Source: an uncultured Chitinophagaceae bacterium
Lineage (GTDB): Bacteria; Bacteroidota; Bacteroidia; Chitinophagales; Chitinophagaceae
DNA: 64,000 nucleotides
Assembly (NCBI GenBank): GCA_903895845.1
Contig: CAITVK010000074.1
Span: 16,560 to 80,559, forward strand
Direction of reading: 5' to 3'
The notes beneath the pieces are model-generated. The model made no database searches. It saw nothing but the letters and a program-made list of their open reading frames with translations, and was not told the DNA's origin. The position numbers were made by a program, and so were the translations under genes. Positions 9,335 through 17,847 of this stretch are shown piece by piece. Each line of letters starts with the position of its first letter. Within the stretch, counting starts at the first letter, position 1.

Positions 9335-10300
9335 ATGAATAAATGGGTTAGATTAATTATAATCATTTGCATGCCTGTGATATTTGCTCTCGTTATCAGA
9401 GGCCTTTTTGGAGTTGATTGTGTTCAAAAGTTGTTTAATGTGATGAGTTTTTCTTTCATTTTACTTTTACCAGTTGGAGTTGGTGCCTTAACAATTGCAC
9501 TATCACCTGCTGAATGGGTGGAGGATAAGGGATATCGCTTTCTTATGCCGTGGGTTCCTATTTTAGTCTTCTTCTTTGTTACCCTTAGTTTCAACATTGA
9601 AGGATGGGGTTGTTGGATAATGGTAATGCCAATTTTCTTGATTGGGTCTTCGGCAGGTGGAATCATTGAAAGTCATTTTAAATTAAAAAAGAAGAAAAAA
9701 GAAAAGCTTTATGTGTCTCTTGTTATGTTACTACCGCTTTTTATTTCCCCGATAGAACAATTAATAGGTAAGATACCAGGACAATATCAAGCAGATACTC
9801 AAATAGATATTAAGTCAACAAAAGAAATTATCTGGGGAAATGTTACTAGAGTAAGAGAGATTAATCAAAATCAAGAAAATGGATGGATTACAAAAAGATT
9901 AGATTTTCCGAGACCAATCAAAGCTGAATTAAATTACGAAGGGATAGGTGCAACCAGAAAAGCAATTTTTGACAAGGGTTTAGTTTTTAATGAGACTGTA
10001 TTATCTTATAAGCCCCAAAAAGAAATGACTTTTTCAATAAAAGCTAATCCATATGATATACCATCAACAACAATGGATAAACATATAGTAGTTGGAGGAG
10101 AATATTTTGACGTTTTGGATGGTACATACCAACTAGAAAAATTAAACGATAGCACTCTTAGATTACACCTCTACAGCCACTTTAAACTAAATACTACGTT
10201 TAATTTTTATGCCAGCTTTTGGGCAGGTTTGATAATGAAAGATATTCAAAACAATATTTTGCAAGTTATTAAAGAACGCTCTGAAGAAGCAACTCATTAA
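9335..10300 (+). CDS. Hypothetical inner-membrane protein
   Basis: I do not recognise this 321-residue protein. It has four or so hydrophobic segments in the first 150 residues (WVRLIIIICMPVIFALVI; VMSFSFILLLPVGVGALTIA; FLMPWVPILVFFFVTLSF; a segment ending near FISPIEQLI), a lysine cluster (KLKKKKKEK) between the third and fourth, and a soluble C-terminal half of about 170 residues that resembles a ligand-binding or START/SRPBCC-like beta-rich domain only in general look. Codon use and base composition are more AT-rich than in neighbours, which could mean recent acquisition. It stands alone between array A and the convergent cco operon. Confidence 0.7.
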   Translation: MNKWVRLIIIICMPVIFALVIRGLFGVDCVQKLFNVMSFSFILLLPVGVGALTIALSPAEWVEDKGYRFLMPWVPILVFFFVTLSFNIEGWGCWIMVMPIFLIGSSAGGIIESHFKLKKKKKEKLYVSLVMLLPLFISPIEQLIGKIPGQYQADTQIDIKSTKEIIWGNVTRVREINQNQENGWITKRLDFPRPIKAELNYEGIGATRKAIFDKGLVFNETVLSYKPQKEMTFSIKANPYDIPSTTMDKHIVVGGEYFDVLDGTYQLEKLNDSTLRLHLYSHFKLNTTFNFYASFWAGLIMKDIQNNILQVIKERSEEATH

Positions 10301-10328
10301 TATCATAAATTTTAATCTCTTAAATATC

Positions 10329-11027
10329 CTAATGACAAGAAATCACTTTTCCTGCTTCATTTCCTAAATAAGGACTGATGAAGGGGATGCCTAGGTTTAA
10401 GCCACGAAGTATTAAGAGTACGCCCATGAACCCGATGAAAACTGGCACCAACTGGCGGGCTTTGCTACGGAAAGATAGCGTGAGATAGCCTGTGCCTAGA
10501 AAATGGACGGAAAGCATGAGTGGCAAAGTACCTAGACCAAATAATCCCATGAACATGATACTACCTGTAATAGAATCATTACTTAATGCGCCTGCCAAAG
10601 CAAAATAAACCATGCCACAAGGGAGTAAACCATTGGTCATCCCTAACAGAAAAGCGCTTAGGGAAGAGTGTTTTCCCCATAGCTTCCGCATGATGTCCTG
10701 TAACAGATTGGTGAAAGACTGGATAATCGGCGGGGTATAGCTGTTGCGGGAGAGTCGTTGATAGACTACCACCGCGAGGATGATGCTTCCCAATACCAAC
10801 GAGGCTTTCTGCTGGAACCCAGCAATGAAAATATGTCTGCCTAGTAATCCGAATAGTAGTCCCAATAAAGTATAAGTGAGGATGCGCCCTGTATGATACA
10901 AGACAATGGCGAACTTCTTTGCCGTAGCCGACAAATGCTGCACAGGTACCGCCATAGCCAATGGTCCGCACATTCCCACGCAGTGGAAACTACTGATTAA
11001 ACCAAGAAGGAAGGCAGACCAAAGCAT
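10329..11027 (-). CDS. SafE/TauE-type membrane protein of cbb3 cluster
   Basis: The 232-residue protein has about six membrane helices and the motif LGLISSFHCVGMCGPLAMAV near its N-terminus, with a second GLLPCGMVYFAL segment in the middle. These are the marks of the UreH-like/SafE family often encoded at the end of cbb3 oxidase clusters, where a role in copper or metal delivery to the oxidase is suspected. The paired HCVGMC and LPCGM motifs could bind metal. It is the last gene of the cco unit, 103 bp after ccoH, with a word-repeat hairpin between them. Confidence 0.85.
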   Translation of the reverse strand: MLWSAFLLGLISSFHCVGMCGPLAMAVPVQHLSATAKKFAIVLYHTGRILTYTLLGLLFGLLGRHIFIAGFQQKASLVLGSIILAVVVYQRLSRNSYTPPIIQSFTNLLQDIMRKLWGKHSSLSAFLLGMTNGLLPCGMVYFALAGALSNDSITGSIMFMGLFGLGTLPLMLSVHFLGTGYLTLSFRSKARQLVPVFIGFMGVLLILRGLNLGIPFISPYLGNEAGKVISCH

Positions 11028-11033
11028 GAAGCA

Positions 11034-11125
11034 GAGTTATGAGTTATGAGTCATAAGTTATAAGTTATGAGTTATAAGTTATGAGTTATACTCAACAGTA
11101 GGTTACTCATAACTCATAACTCATA
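11034..11125. repeat. Word-repeat hairpin between ccoH and safE
   Basis: Iterated ATGAGTTAT/ATAAGTTAT words on the left are followed by ATAACTCATAACTC on the right. An 18-bp segment at 11034-11051 is the exact reverse complement of 11105-11122, and the intervening loop can pair further. It nearly fills the 103-bp intergenic gap. Confidence 0.85.
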
Positions 11126-11130
11126 TCTGT

Positions 11131-11568
11131 TTAAAGAATCGTTAGAGGTCGTTCGGTGTAGAAGTGTGTGGAGGCGTCGGTCCAGTCGATTTTAACAGTG
11201 TAGTTTCCTTTACTGAATTTCTTGATGTCAATCGCTTGCTTTCCACCTGCATCTGTTGCCAGATTGATGTGTCTGTCGTTTTCCATGTTGGATGGACAAT
11301 AGAATAGCACAGTACCCTTTACGGAATGGTTCTTCATCTCATCGGGCAACTGGATAACGACATCCGTTGCACTTTCTTTTACGGTTGCCTTATCGTGCAA
11401 AGCATTGGCATTTTTGGTGCCATCAATTACTTGCTGGTAGGCAATTTCATCTTTGTAATATTCATTACTTACCAGATCTACCGGTACACTAAAGCAGCGA
11501 TACACCATGTAGGACATCAAGCCTGCAAAGACTGCAAATACGAGTAATAATTTGTTTCCGAAGTTCAT
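11131..11568 (-). CDS. ccoH: CcoH/FixH-like cbb3 oxidase assembly protein
   Basis: The 145-residue protein has one N-terminal membrane anchor (KLLLVFAVFAGLMSYMVYRC) and a periplasmic beta-rich domain with the FixH-type segment VDLVSNEYYKDEIAYQQVID. FixH/CcoH proteins help assemble the cbb3 oxidase. Gene order after ccoG supports the call. Sequence similarity within this family is low, so the identification rests partly on context. Confidence 0.88.
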   Translation of the reverse strand: MNFGNKLLLVFAVFAGLMSYMVYRCFSVPVDLVSNEYYKDEIAYQQVIDGTKNANALHDKATVKESATDVVIQLPDEMKNHSVKGTVLFYCPSNMENDRHINLATDAGGKQAIDIKKFSKGNYTVKIDWTDASTHFYTERPLTIL

Positions 11569-11575
11569 GTTATTT

Positions 11576-11662
11576 AGTTATGAGTTATGAATTATGAGTT
11601 ATGAGTGAGGAATCATAAGTTCAGAGTTTTCACTCATAACTCATAATTCATAACTCATAACT
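11576..11662. repeat. Perfect 33-bp inverted repeat between ccoG and ccoH
   Basis: Bases 11576-11608 are the exact reverse complement of 11630-11662, separated by a 21-nt loop. Each arm is built from AGTTATGAGTTATGA-type words. The right arm includes part of the ccoG stop codon, and the left arm ends 7 bp from the ccoH start. On the minus-strand transcript this would form a very stable hairpin between the two genes without a U tract. Confidence 0.95.
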
Positions 11663-13079
11663 AGTTTACTATTGGGCCGAGGAAGTTGGTACTGATCACA
11701 TCAATCCTATTTGTTCCTTGGTAGAGACCTATTTTTATTTTTGTTTTACGATTGTGGAGCATCTCTTTGGGTAGTGTCACAAAGAAATTACCTGAACTTT
11801 CATCTTCTTTCTTTACATCAATTGTTTTGCCTCCAATGATATCTACTTTGCCTTCCTGATCTTCCATACGCAGGCTAAGTGGGATACCTTTTATTGTTTT
11901 GTTGGCTATCTTGATGTTGTATAAATTGGATATACTGTCCTTTCCTATCTCCTGATACAACATGCCTGGTGTGCGCATAATAGTTGCATCCACATCTTTT
12001 TGATTCATCAATAAGGTGATAAGAATAATCAAAAGCGTACTCAACAATCCCGTGTACAGCTTCATACGTGTGGTATAATGCAGTGGCTCTTTGTTGGTGA
12101 TATTGTTTTCGGACACATACCTTATCAACCCTAATGGCCTGTTTGTTTTCTCCATCATAAAGTTGCACGCATCAATACAAGCCGTGCAACCCACACACTC
12201 CATTTGTGTACCATTGCGGATGTCGATACCTGTTGGGCAGACCTTTACACACTGAAAACAATCTATACAATCGCCTAAGTCTGTATGCTCCTGTTTGGTA
12301 AATTTCCCTCTGGGTTCACCGCGATTATAATCGTAGGCAACAATCATAGAGTTTTTATCTAACAACACACTTTGCAACCTACCATAGGGACAAACGACGG
12401 TACAAACCTGCTCTCTGAAGAAGGCATACACCCCATAGAACACGCTTGAGAAAAGGATGAGAGACGTAAATCCGCCAACGTGGGCGCTGATAGGTTCCAC
12501 CATAATCTTCCACAATTCTTTTACCCCAATGATGTAGGAAAGGAAGAAGTTGGCTATTATGAATGCCAGCAGATAGAACACTACATGCTTTAAGCCTACT
12601 TTAAAAATCTTTTGACTAGTCCAAGGTGCCTCTTTTAAAGCTTTCTGTTTGGCAGCATCACCCAAAATCAAGTACTCTACTTTCCTAAAAAGCATTTCCA
12701 TGAAAACGGTCTGCGGACATACCCATCCACAAAAGAGTCTCCCGAAAGCCGCCGTAAAAAGAATGATGAATACGACGAAAGTAACCATCGTCAATCCGAA
12801 AATAAAGAAGTCCTGCGGCCAGAATATCTTACCGAAAATGATAAACTTAGCATTTGGAATATTGAATAGAAACAATGGTTGCCCGTTGTATTCAATAAAA
12901 GGAAGGCCAAAGAATATCAGGAAAAAGACCCAGCTTACATACGTTCTGTAGTTATAAAAATTTCCATGAGGCCTCTGTGCAAACACCCATTTCCGCTTAC
13001 CGCTTTTATCAACAGTAGCCAAGCTGTTGCGAAACGATTCTGTTTCTAATACTCCGCTATAATTGATGTAATCACTCAT
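11661..13079 (-). CDS. ccoG: Cytochrome cbb3 oxidase accessory protein CcoG (FixG/RdxA)
   Basis: The 472-residue membrane ferredoxin has an N-terminal membrane region with GRLFCGWVCPQTVFMEM, a second REQVCTVVCPYGRLQSVL motif, and two 4Fe-4S clusters (CIDCFQCVKVCPTGIDIR and CVGCTACIDACNFMM). A C-terminal Ig-like periplasmic domain follows from about residue 370. CcoG reduces copper for insertion into cbb3 oxidase. It follows ccoP after a 390-bp gap that holds array B, and may therefore have its own promoter, though none was seen. Confidence 0.96.
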   Translation of the reverse strand: MSDYINYSGVLETESFRNSLATVDKSGKRKWVFAQRPHGNFYNYRTYVSWVFFLIFFGLPFIEYNGQPLFLFNIPNAKFIIFGKIFWPQDFFIFGLTMVTFVVFIILFTAAFGRLFCGWVCPQTVFMEMLFRKVEYLILGDAAKQKALKEAPWTSQKIFKVGLKHVVFYLLAFIIANFFLSYIIGVKELWKIMVEPISAHVGGFTSLILFSSVFYGVYAFFREQVCTVVCPYGRLQSVLLDKNSMIVAYDYNRGEPRGKFTKQEHTDLGDCIDCFQCVKVCPTGIDIRNGTQMECVGCTACIDACNFMMEKTNRPLGLIRYVSENNITNKEPLHYTTRMKLYTGLLSTLLIILITLLMNQKDVDATIMRTPGMLYQEIGKDSISNLYNIKIANKTIKGIPLSLRMEDQEGKVDIIGGKTIDVKKEDESSGNFFVTLPKEMLHNRKTKIKIGLYQGTNRIDVISTNFLGPIVN

Positions 13080-13195
13080 GTTGTAACTTATTTTTTGTAA
13101 CCTGTCTAAAAATTGCTCCTTCTTTATTCTGTTCCTTCAGGTTTCATTTCCTATTATCCCTATGTTTTTCAAATACTACACTTACCAACGCCAAA

Positions 13196-13384
13196 AAAAG
13201 AGGTCTTTATCGAAAAAAAAGAGGTCTTTATTCAACTAAAAGAGGTCTTTATTGAGCTAAAAGAGGTCTTTTTTCAAAAAAAAGAAGTCTTTATTCCAAA
13301 AAAAGAAGTCTTTATTGAGGTAAAAGAGGTCTTTTTTCAACTAAAAGAGGTCTTTATTTAGAGAAAAGAAGTCTTTATTTAGAA
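13196..13384. repeat. Tandem array B: 9 x 21 bp
   Basis: The core GAGGTC (or GAAGTC) recurs at exactly 13200 + 21k for k = 0 to 8. Each unit contains a small palindrome, AAAGA-GG-TCTTT, where only the two-base spacer alternates between GG and AG. The unit ends vary. A forward frame would read a seven-residue repeat KEVFIxx. The array sits inside the cco operon between ccoP and ccoG; the rest of the 390-bp gap (13080-13195 and 13385-13469) shows nothing further. Confidence 0.92.
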
Positions 13385-13469
13385 TAAACACCCTTCTATT
13401 CCTTCGCTCTGCACCTCTTCTCCCTCCCTTAATTACTTAATTTGAAAGAACTTCTAATTAATCAATAAC

Positions 13470-14657
13470 CTATTGCTTCATACTCACCGCACTACTATCT
13501 TTTTTGGTAGAATCGGCTGCTGCCTTACCGCCCGAGCCTCCTTCTTCTGTATATAAAGTTCCCTGTGGTGCCTTCGGATTTGGAGGATTGGTGCCATGCA
13601 ATGATTTTACATAGCTAGCCAACTGGGCAATCTGCACAGGAGAATAATCATCTTTCCAACTCTTCATTCCCTTATCTGGCCAACCATACTTGATTGTTTT
13701 GAATACATCCTTGATGCTTCCACCGTGCAACCAATAATCATCTGTTAGATTAGGACCAACATTTCCTGCACCAGTTGCAGTATGACATGCTGCACAAACC
13801 GTAGTAAATATTTGTTTTGCAGCTGCTAACTGATCCTTATCTGTGATTAGTTTCACGGTATTTTCATCTACATTGTTTGCCGCTTTCTCCAAGTATGCCG
13901 CTTTTTCTGCTTCGCCTTGTGCCACAGCGATTTCATATTCTTGTTTGCTTAGAGGAGCCGATTGGGCAACGTGATAGCGATATAAATAGATGACCGCAAA
14001 CACAATACAGATATAAAAACCATACAACCACCAAGGGGGAAGGCGGTTATCCAACTCGCGGATGCCATCATAATTATGACCTAAATCGATATCAGCTTCT
14101 TGATGGATAGGTTTGAAACTGTTTATTTTTTCCCACCAATCATACTGTGGTTTAGCAGGCACAGCAGCAGTGGCCTCTACTTCTACAGCTTTCTTTTCTA
14201 CAGCCAAAAACGCTTTTAGCATCAAAAGAAGTGCAGCAATAATTATTACTTCCAGAATAACAACACTACCAAGCAGGTAATAAGCTGTTTCGGAAACGCC
14301 AGCCAATCCACTTGCAAAAGCTTTGTCGGCAACGGCAGCGGTAGAATCGGATACTGCCTTGTCTTGCGCAAACAAATTCATTGATAAGCCAACGAAAAAC
14401 AACGTCAGTAAGGTTGCAATTCCTTTGGAGTTACCCTTGTCGCTTTTTTCCTTTTGTAGCTTCAAGAAAGCAGACCCGATAACGAGCTTAGCCAAAACAC
14501 CGATAACGACAGCCAGCAAGACAATAATGATTGCCAACAGCGTTACAAACGGATTAGACAAAGAGGAAGGAGGTTTGGGACCATCTGCTAAAGCGCTAAG
14601 CGTACCCAGAATAACCAAGGCAAATGGCAGTACTATTTTTTTGAATAAACTTCTCAT
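13470..14657 (-). CDS. ccoP: cbb3-type cytochrome c oxidase subunit CcoP
   Basis: The 395-residue protein begins with a hydrophobic segment and further membrane helices (NPFVTLLAIIIVLLAVVIGV; YYLLGSVVILEVIIIAALL; WWLYGFYICIVFAVIYLY). A single cytochrome c domain follows with one CxxCH (CAACHTATGAGNVGPNLTD) and a later Met-containing segment (WPDKGMKSW). Classical CcoP has two heme c groups; only one motif is present here, as is common in Bacteroidota. It passes electrons to CcoNO. It starts 27 bp after the small CcoQ-like gene. Confidence 0.95.
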   Translation of the reverse strand: MRSLFKKIVLPFALVILGTLSALADGPKPPSSLSNPFVTLLAIIIVLLAVVIGVLAKLVIGSAFLKLQKEKSDKGNSKGIATLLTLFFVGLSMNLFAQDKAVSDSTAAVADKAFASGLAGVSETAYYLLGSVVILEVIIIAALLLMLKAFLAVEKKAVEVEATAAVPAKPQYDWWEKINSFKPIHQEADIDLGHNYDGIRELDNRLPPWWLYGFYICIVFAVIYLYRYHVAQSAPLSKQEYEIAVAQGEAEKAAYLEKAANNVDENTVKLITDKDQLAAAKQIFTTVCAACHTATGAGNVGPNLTDDYWLHGGSIKDVFKTIKYGWPDKGMKSWKDDYSPVQIAQLASYVKSLHGTNPPNPKAPQGTLYTEEGGSGGKAAADSTKKDSSAVSMKQ

Positions 14658-14684
14658 ATTGATAGATTAATAGTTGATTAATGT

Positions 14685-14846
14685 TTAGAGATTGAGCGGT
14701 ATTTGTTTTATTTCCTCGATCATATTCTTATCAGCTTTCAAAGCCCAGATAAGCATTCCAATGAAGAATGAAGCGAAAATGACAAACGCTGCGATGCCGT
14801 ATATACTTACGCTGGTTATTTTCTCGAGATAATGTATGAACTTCAT
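14685..14846 (-). CDS. ccoQ: Small CcoQ-like cbb3 subunit
   Basis: A 53-residue protein (start MKFIHYLEKITSVSIYGIAA) has one membrane helix of about 22 residues followed by a charged tail (ALKADKNMIEEIKQIPLNL). Position between ccoNO and ccoP and the size match CcoQ-type subunits that stabilise the complex. Sequence alone would not prove the assignment. Confidence 0.75.
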   Translation of the reverse strand: MKFIHYLEKITSVSIYGIAAFVIFASFFIGMLIWALKADKNMIEEIKQIPLNL

Positions 14847-14882
14847 GATAATTAATAATTGATAAATGAAAATTGAAAATTG

Positions 14883-17039
14883 TTAGTTACCTGGAACAGA
14901 TGCGTCACCTGTTACAGTTGTTTCTTGTTTAGGTGCTGCTTTAATATCCTTACCCAATCTTTGCAGATAAGCAATCAAAGCCACTATTTCCTTTTGAGGT
15001 TTGATATCCAGCTTATCCCCTTTCAATCTGGCTGTAATTTCATTCGCTTGTTTTTGCAAGTCAGCATTGCATTTATCTTCATATCCATCAGGGTAAGGAA
15101 CGCCCAACTTACGCATTGCCCAAATCATTTTAGGCGTTTGGAAAGCGTTGATATCATCTTCGTACAACCAAGGATAAGAAGGCATGATTGAACCAGGTGA
15201 CATAGACTGAGGATCTTGCATGTGATTGAAATGCCAGCTATCAGGATACTTACCTCCTACCCTAGCCAAATCTGGACCTGTTCTCTTTGAACCCCATTGG
15301 AATGGATGGTCATATACAAACTCACCTGCTTTGGAATATTCGCCATAACGTGCAACCTCATCACGGAAAGGTCTAATCATTTGTGAGTGACACAAGTAGC
15401 AACCTTCGCGGATGTATATGTCACGTCCATGCAACTCAAGCGGAGTGTATGGTTTTACACTGCTGATAGTAGGGATATTTGATTTAACCAAGAAGGTAGG
15501 TATAATTTCTATTGCTCCACCAATTGCAACAGCAATCAAACTGAACACCAACATTTGCATTGGTCTTCTTTCAATCCATCTGTGCCAGTATTCGTTACCG
15601 TGTGTTTTTATTTCTGTAGGGAAAGGAGCTGCTTCTGCTGCTTCATCAGCCACAAAGCTTCCTTTACCAATGGTTTTGATTAAGTTGTAAGTCATTAAAA
15701 CAACTCCAGATATATAAATCAGCCCACCAATACTTCTGGCAATATACATTGGGAGGATATGGGTAACTGTTTCCAGGAACTGGAATTTTAATTGTCCTTC
15801 TGGAGTAAAAGTCTTCCACATCATTGCTTGAGTGAAGCCAGCCCAATACAAAGGAATTGCATATAACACAATACCAATTGTTCCTAACCAAAAGTGTGTG
15901 CTAGCCAATTTCTTAGAATACAAAGGGGTATTCCACATTTTAGGAATCAGATAATATAAAACACCGAAAGTCATAAAGCCATTCCATCCCAATGCGCCGA
16001 TGTGCACGTGCGCAATAGTCCAGTCTGTAAAGTGAGAGATGGCGTTTACATTCTTCAAGCTCAGCATTGGGCCTTCGAAGGTTGCCATACCATAACAAGT
16101 TACAGCTACTACCAGGAATTTCAATACAGGTTCTTCACGCACTTTATCCCAGGCACCACGCAGTGTAAACAATCCATTCAGCATACCACCCCAACTAGGC
16201 GCGATGAGCATAATAGAGAAAACAGTACCGAGAGACTGCGCCCAATCTGGCAAAGCAGTATATAATAAATGGTGAGGACCAGCCCAGATATAGATAAATA
16301 TCAAGGCCCAGAAGTGAATGATTGACAACCTGTAGGAATAGACAGGGCGATTGGCAGCTTTAGGCAGGAAGTAATACATCAAACCTAAATAGGGAGTTGT
16401 CAAAAAGAACGCCACGGCATTATGACCATACCACCATTGTACCAACGCATCTTGCACACCAGCATAGAGGCTATAACTCTTAAGGAAAGAGATAGGCAAC
16501 TCCATAGAATTTACAATGTGCAACATGGCTACTGTAACCCAGGTGGCGATATAAAACCAGATGGCAACATAAATGTGACTTTCCCTACGTTTGATGATTG
16601 TTCCAAACATATTAATACCAAACAGCACCCATACAAGTGCAATGGCGATGTCAATTGGCCATTCAAGCTCGGCATATTCTTTACCAGAAGTACAGCCAGC
16701 CCAAAGCGTAAGGGCAGCAGCAACAATTATCAGTTGCCATCCCCAAAAGTGAATTTTACTGAGTGTATCGCTGAACATCCTTGCTTTGCACAAGCGTTGC
16801 AACGAATAATAAACCCCCATAAAAATACCGTTACCCACGAATGCAAAAATTACGGCGTTGGTATGCACTGGTCTCATTCTACCAAAAGTAGTGGGTGCGA
16901 AACCCATACTCAAAGGGGGATAATACATTTCGATAGCTATCCAAAGCCCTGCCAGCATACCTACCAGCCCCCAAACTAATACGGCATAAGCGAACCACTT
17001 AACCGTTTTGTTGTCGTAATAAAATTTCTCTACCTGCAT
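14883..17039 (-). CDS. ccoN: Fused cbb3 oxidase subunits CcoN-CcoO
   Basis: The 718-residue protein joins the catalytic subunit CcoN (about residues 1-470) to CcoO (about 490-718). CcoN shows the heme-copper helices, including WWYGHNAVAFFLTTPYLG, WAGPHHLLYTALPDWAQ and the HFTDWTIAHVHIGALGWNG region with the metal-binding histidines. The CcoO part has one membrane anchor and a heme c site CYLCH (EGCYLCHSQMIRPF). Such ccoNO fusions are typical of Bacteroidota. The enzyme reduces oxygen at low tension and pumps protons. It lies 64 bp downstream of ccoS. Confidence 0.97.
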   Translation of the reverse strand: MQVEKFYYDNKTVKWFAYAVLVWGLVGMLAGLWIAIEMYYPPLSMGFAPTTFGRMRPVHTNAVIFAFVGNGIFMGVYYSLQRLCKARMFSDTLSKIHFWGWQLIIVAAALTLWAGCTSGKEYAELEWPIDIAIALVWVLFGINMFGTIIKRRESHIYVAIWFYIATWVTVAMLHIVNSMELPISFLKSYSLYAGVQDALVQWWYGHNAVAFFLTTPYLGLMYYFLPKAANRPVYSYRLSIIHFWALIFIYIWAGPHHLLYTALPDWAQSLGTVFSIMLIAPSWGGMLNGLFTLRGAWDKVREEPVLKFLVVAVTCYGMATFEGPMLSLKNVNAISHFTDWTIAHVHIGALGWNGFMTFGVLYYLIPKMWNTPLYSKKLASTHFWLGTIGIVLYAIPLYWAGFTQAMMWKTFTPEGQLKFQFLETVTHILPMYIARSIGGLIYISGVVLMTYNLIKTIGKGSFVADEAAEAAPFPTEIKTHGNEYWHRWIERRPMQMLVFSLIAVAIGGAIEIIPTFLVKSNIPTISSVKPYTPLELHGRDIYIREGCYLCHSQMIRPFRDEVARYGEYSKAGEFVYDHPFQWGSKRTGPDLARVGGKYPDSWHFNHMQDPQSMSPGSIMPSYPWLYEDDINAFQTPKMIWAMRKLGVPYPDGYEDKCNADLQKQANEITARLKGDKLDIKPQKEIVALIAYLQRLGKDIKAAPKQETTVTGDASVPGN

Positions 17040-17103
17040 ATAGTCGTTGTTTTAGTAATGAAAAAAGTATTTATGATTAAATGAATGGAATGAAAAAAGG
17101 TGA

Positions 17104-17283
17104 TTAATCGTTGCCTTTTTTATCCTCGGAAGATGACATTGTGGGTTTATCATCGAAGAGAATACGATATGGGGGAGAGTAATTGTCATCGAATTGTTTG
17201 TTTTTTACTCCCCACAGAAAGGCAATCAAAAACGTAACGGCAACACCAATACTAGCAATCAGTAAAATGATCAATACACCCAT
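17104..17283 (-). CDS. ccoS: cbb3 oxidase assembly protein CcoS
   Basis: The frame opens with a TTG at 17304, but the ATG at 17283 gives the expected N-terminus (MGVLIILLIASIGVAVTFL), so the product is taken as 59 residues. One membrane helix is followed by the CcoS signature GVKNKQFDDNYSPPYRILFD. CcoS is needed for cofactor insertion into cbb3 oxidase. It is the first gene of the operon; placing the start at 17283 also leaves room for the -7 promoter element immediately upstream. Confidence 0.92.
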   Translation of the reverse strand: MGVLIILLIASIGVAVTFLIAFLWGVKNKQFDDNYSPPYRILFDDKPTMSSSEDKKGND

Positions 17284-17301
17284 AGTTGTTTTATTATGGG
17301 G

Positions 17302-17309
17302 CAAAAGTA
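17302..17309 (-). promoter_or_regulatory. Candidate -7 element of the cco operon
   Basis: TACTTTTG on the minus strand fits TAnnTTTG and lies 19 bp before the ccoS ATG. No TTG is found at the expected -33 distance; instead there is a small palindrome CACCA-T-TGGTG at 17324-17334. This suggests dependence on an activator, but no regulator gene is nearby. Confidence 0.5.
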
Positions 17310-17485
17310 TTTTTCGGTACCTCCACCATTGGTGACATACATTAGTTTAAAAACTGATTATTCTCATATTTTGGGGATTGATTTATTCAGTACTGAGTTG
17401 GCATAGTGGAATTAATGGGTCAATCGTGGTTGTATATGGGGCGCAGTTGAGTGAGGGGTGAGCTATGAATGGTGAATGGTGAAAT

Positions 17486-17524
17486 AAAAAAGTGCAGCCC
17501 CACCAGAAGGTAGGACTGCACTTT
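17486..17524 (-). terminator. Terminator of surface-protein cassette 1
   Basis: A 9-bp stem (AAAGTGCAG with CTGCACTTT) flanks an 18-nt loop and on the minus strand reads into TTTTTT. An almost identical hairpin ends cassette 2, so it is part of the duplicated unit. Confidence 0.85.
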
Positions 17525-17565
17525 GAAGATAATTACTTAGTTCAAGAAATAGTCACAAGGTTCCA

Positions 17566-17778
17566 CTACTTGATTTCCTCTTTCTTTTCTTTCTTTTTAT
17601 ATAATTTCTTGATGCCATAAGAAGCGCCTGCTCCAATCAGTAAACTTAACCCACCATCTATGGGTGCACCCGAACCACCGCCACCTCCTGGAGGACCCGC
17701 ATAAATAAATGTGGCTGCCAATAGCATACTACTCAATAAAATGATAGATTGTACGACTTGTTTTTTCATTTGTTTCAA
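17566..17778 (-). CDS. Small PID-type secreted peptide (copy 1)
   Basis: The 70-residue protein consists of a signal peptide (through about residue 27, TFIYAG), a PPGGGGGSGAPIDGG segment, a hydrophobic helix (LSLLIGAGASYGIKKL) and a Lys/Glu-rich tail. The PIDGGL-hydrophobic-basic pattern resembles the PID-CTERM sorting signal that I recall from Bacteroidota proteins; here almost nothing lies between the signal peptide and that signal. It lies 69 bp downstream of the giant T9SS gene and is followed by a terminator; the same pair recurs at 25530-31995. Its function is unknown. Confidence 0.8.
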   Translation of the reverse strand: MKQMKKQVVQSIILLSSMLLAATFIYAGPPGGGGGSGAPIDGGLSLLIGAGASYGIKKLYKKKEKKEEIK

Positions 17779-17847
17779 TTGTTTTTTATTAAATTATCAA
17801 GTTCTCTTTTGATAAATATGATTAGTCCATAACTCATATCTAATTGC

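Noticed and set aside
13113..13361. 82-residue frame with a KEVFI heptad repeat through array B
   Set aside because: The frame is open because the unit is 21 bp and contains no stop; there is no ribosome binding site or homologue that I know, and sister arrays with other periods break the frame.
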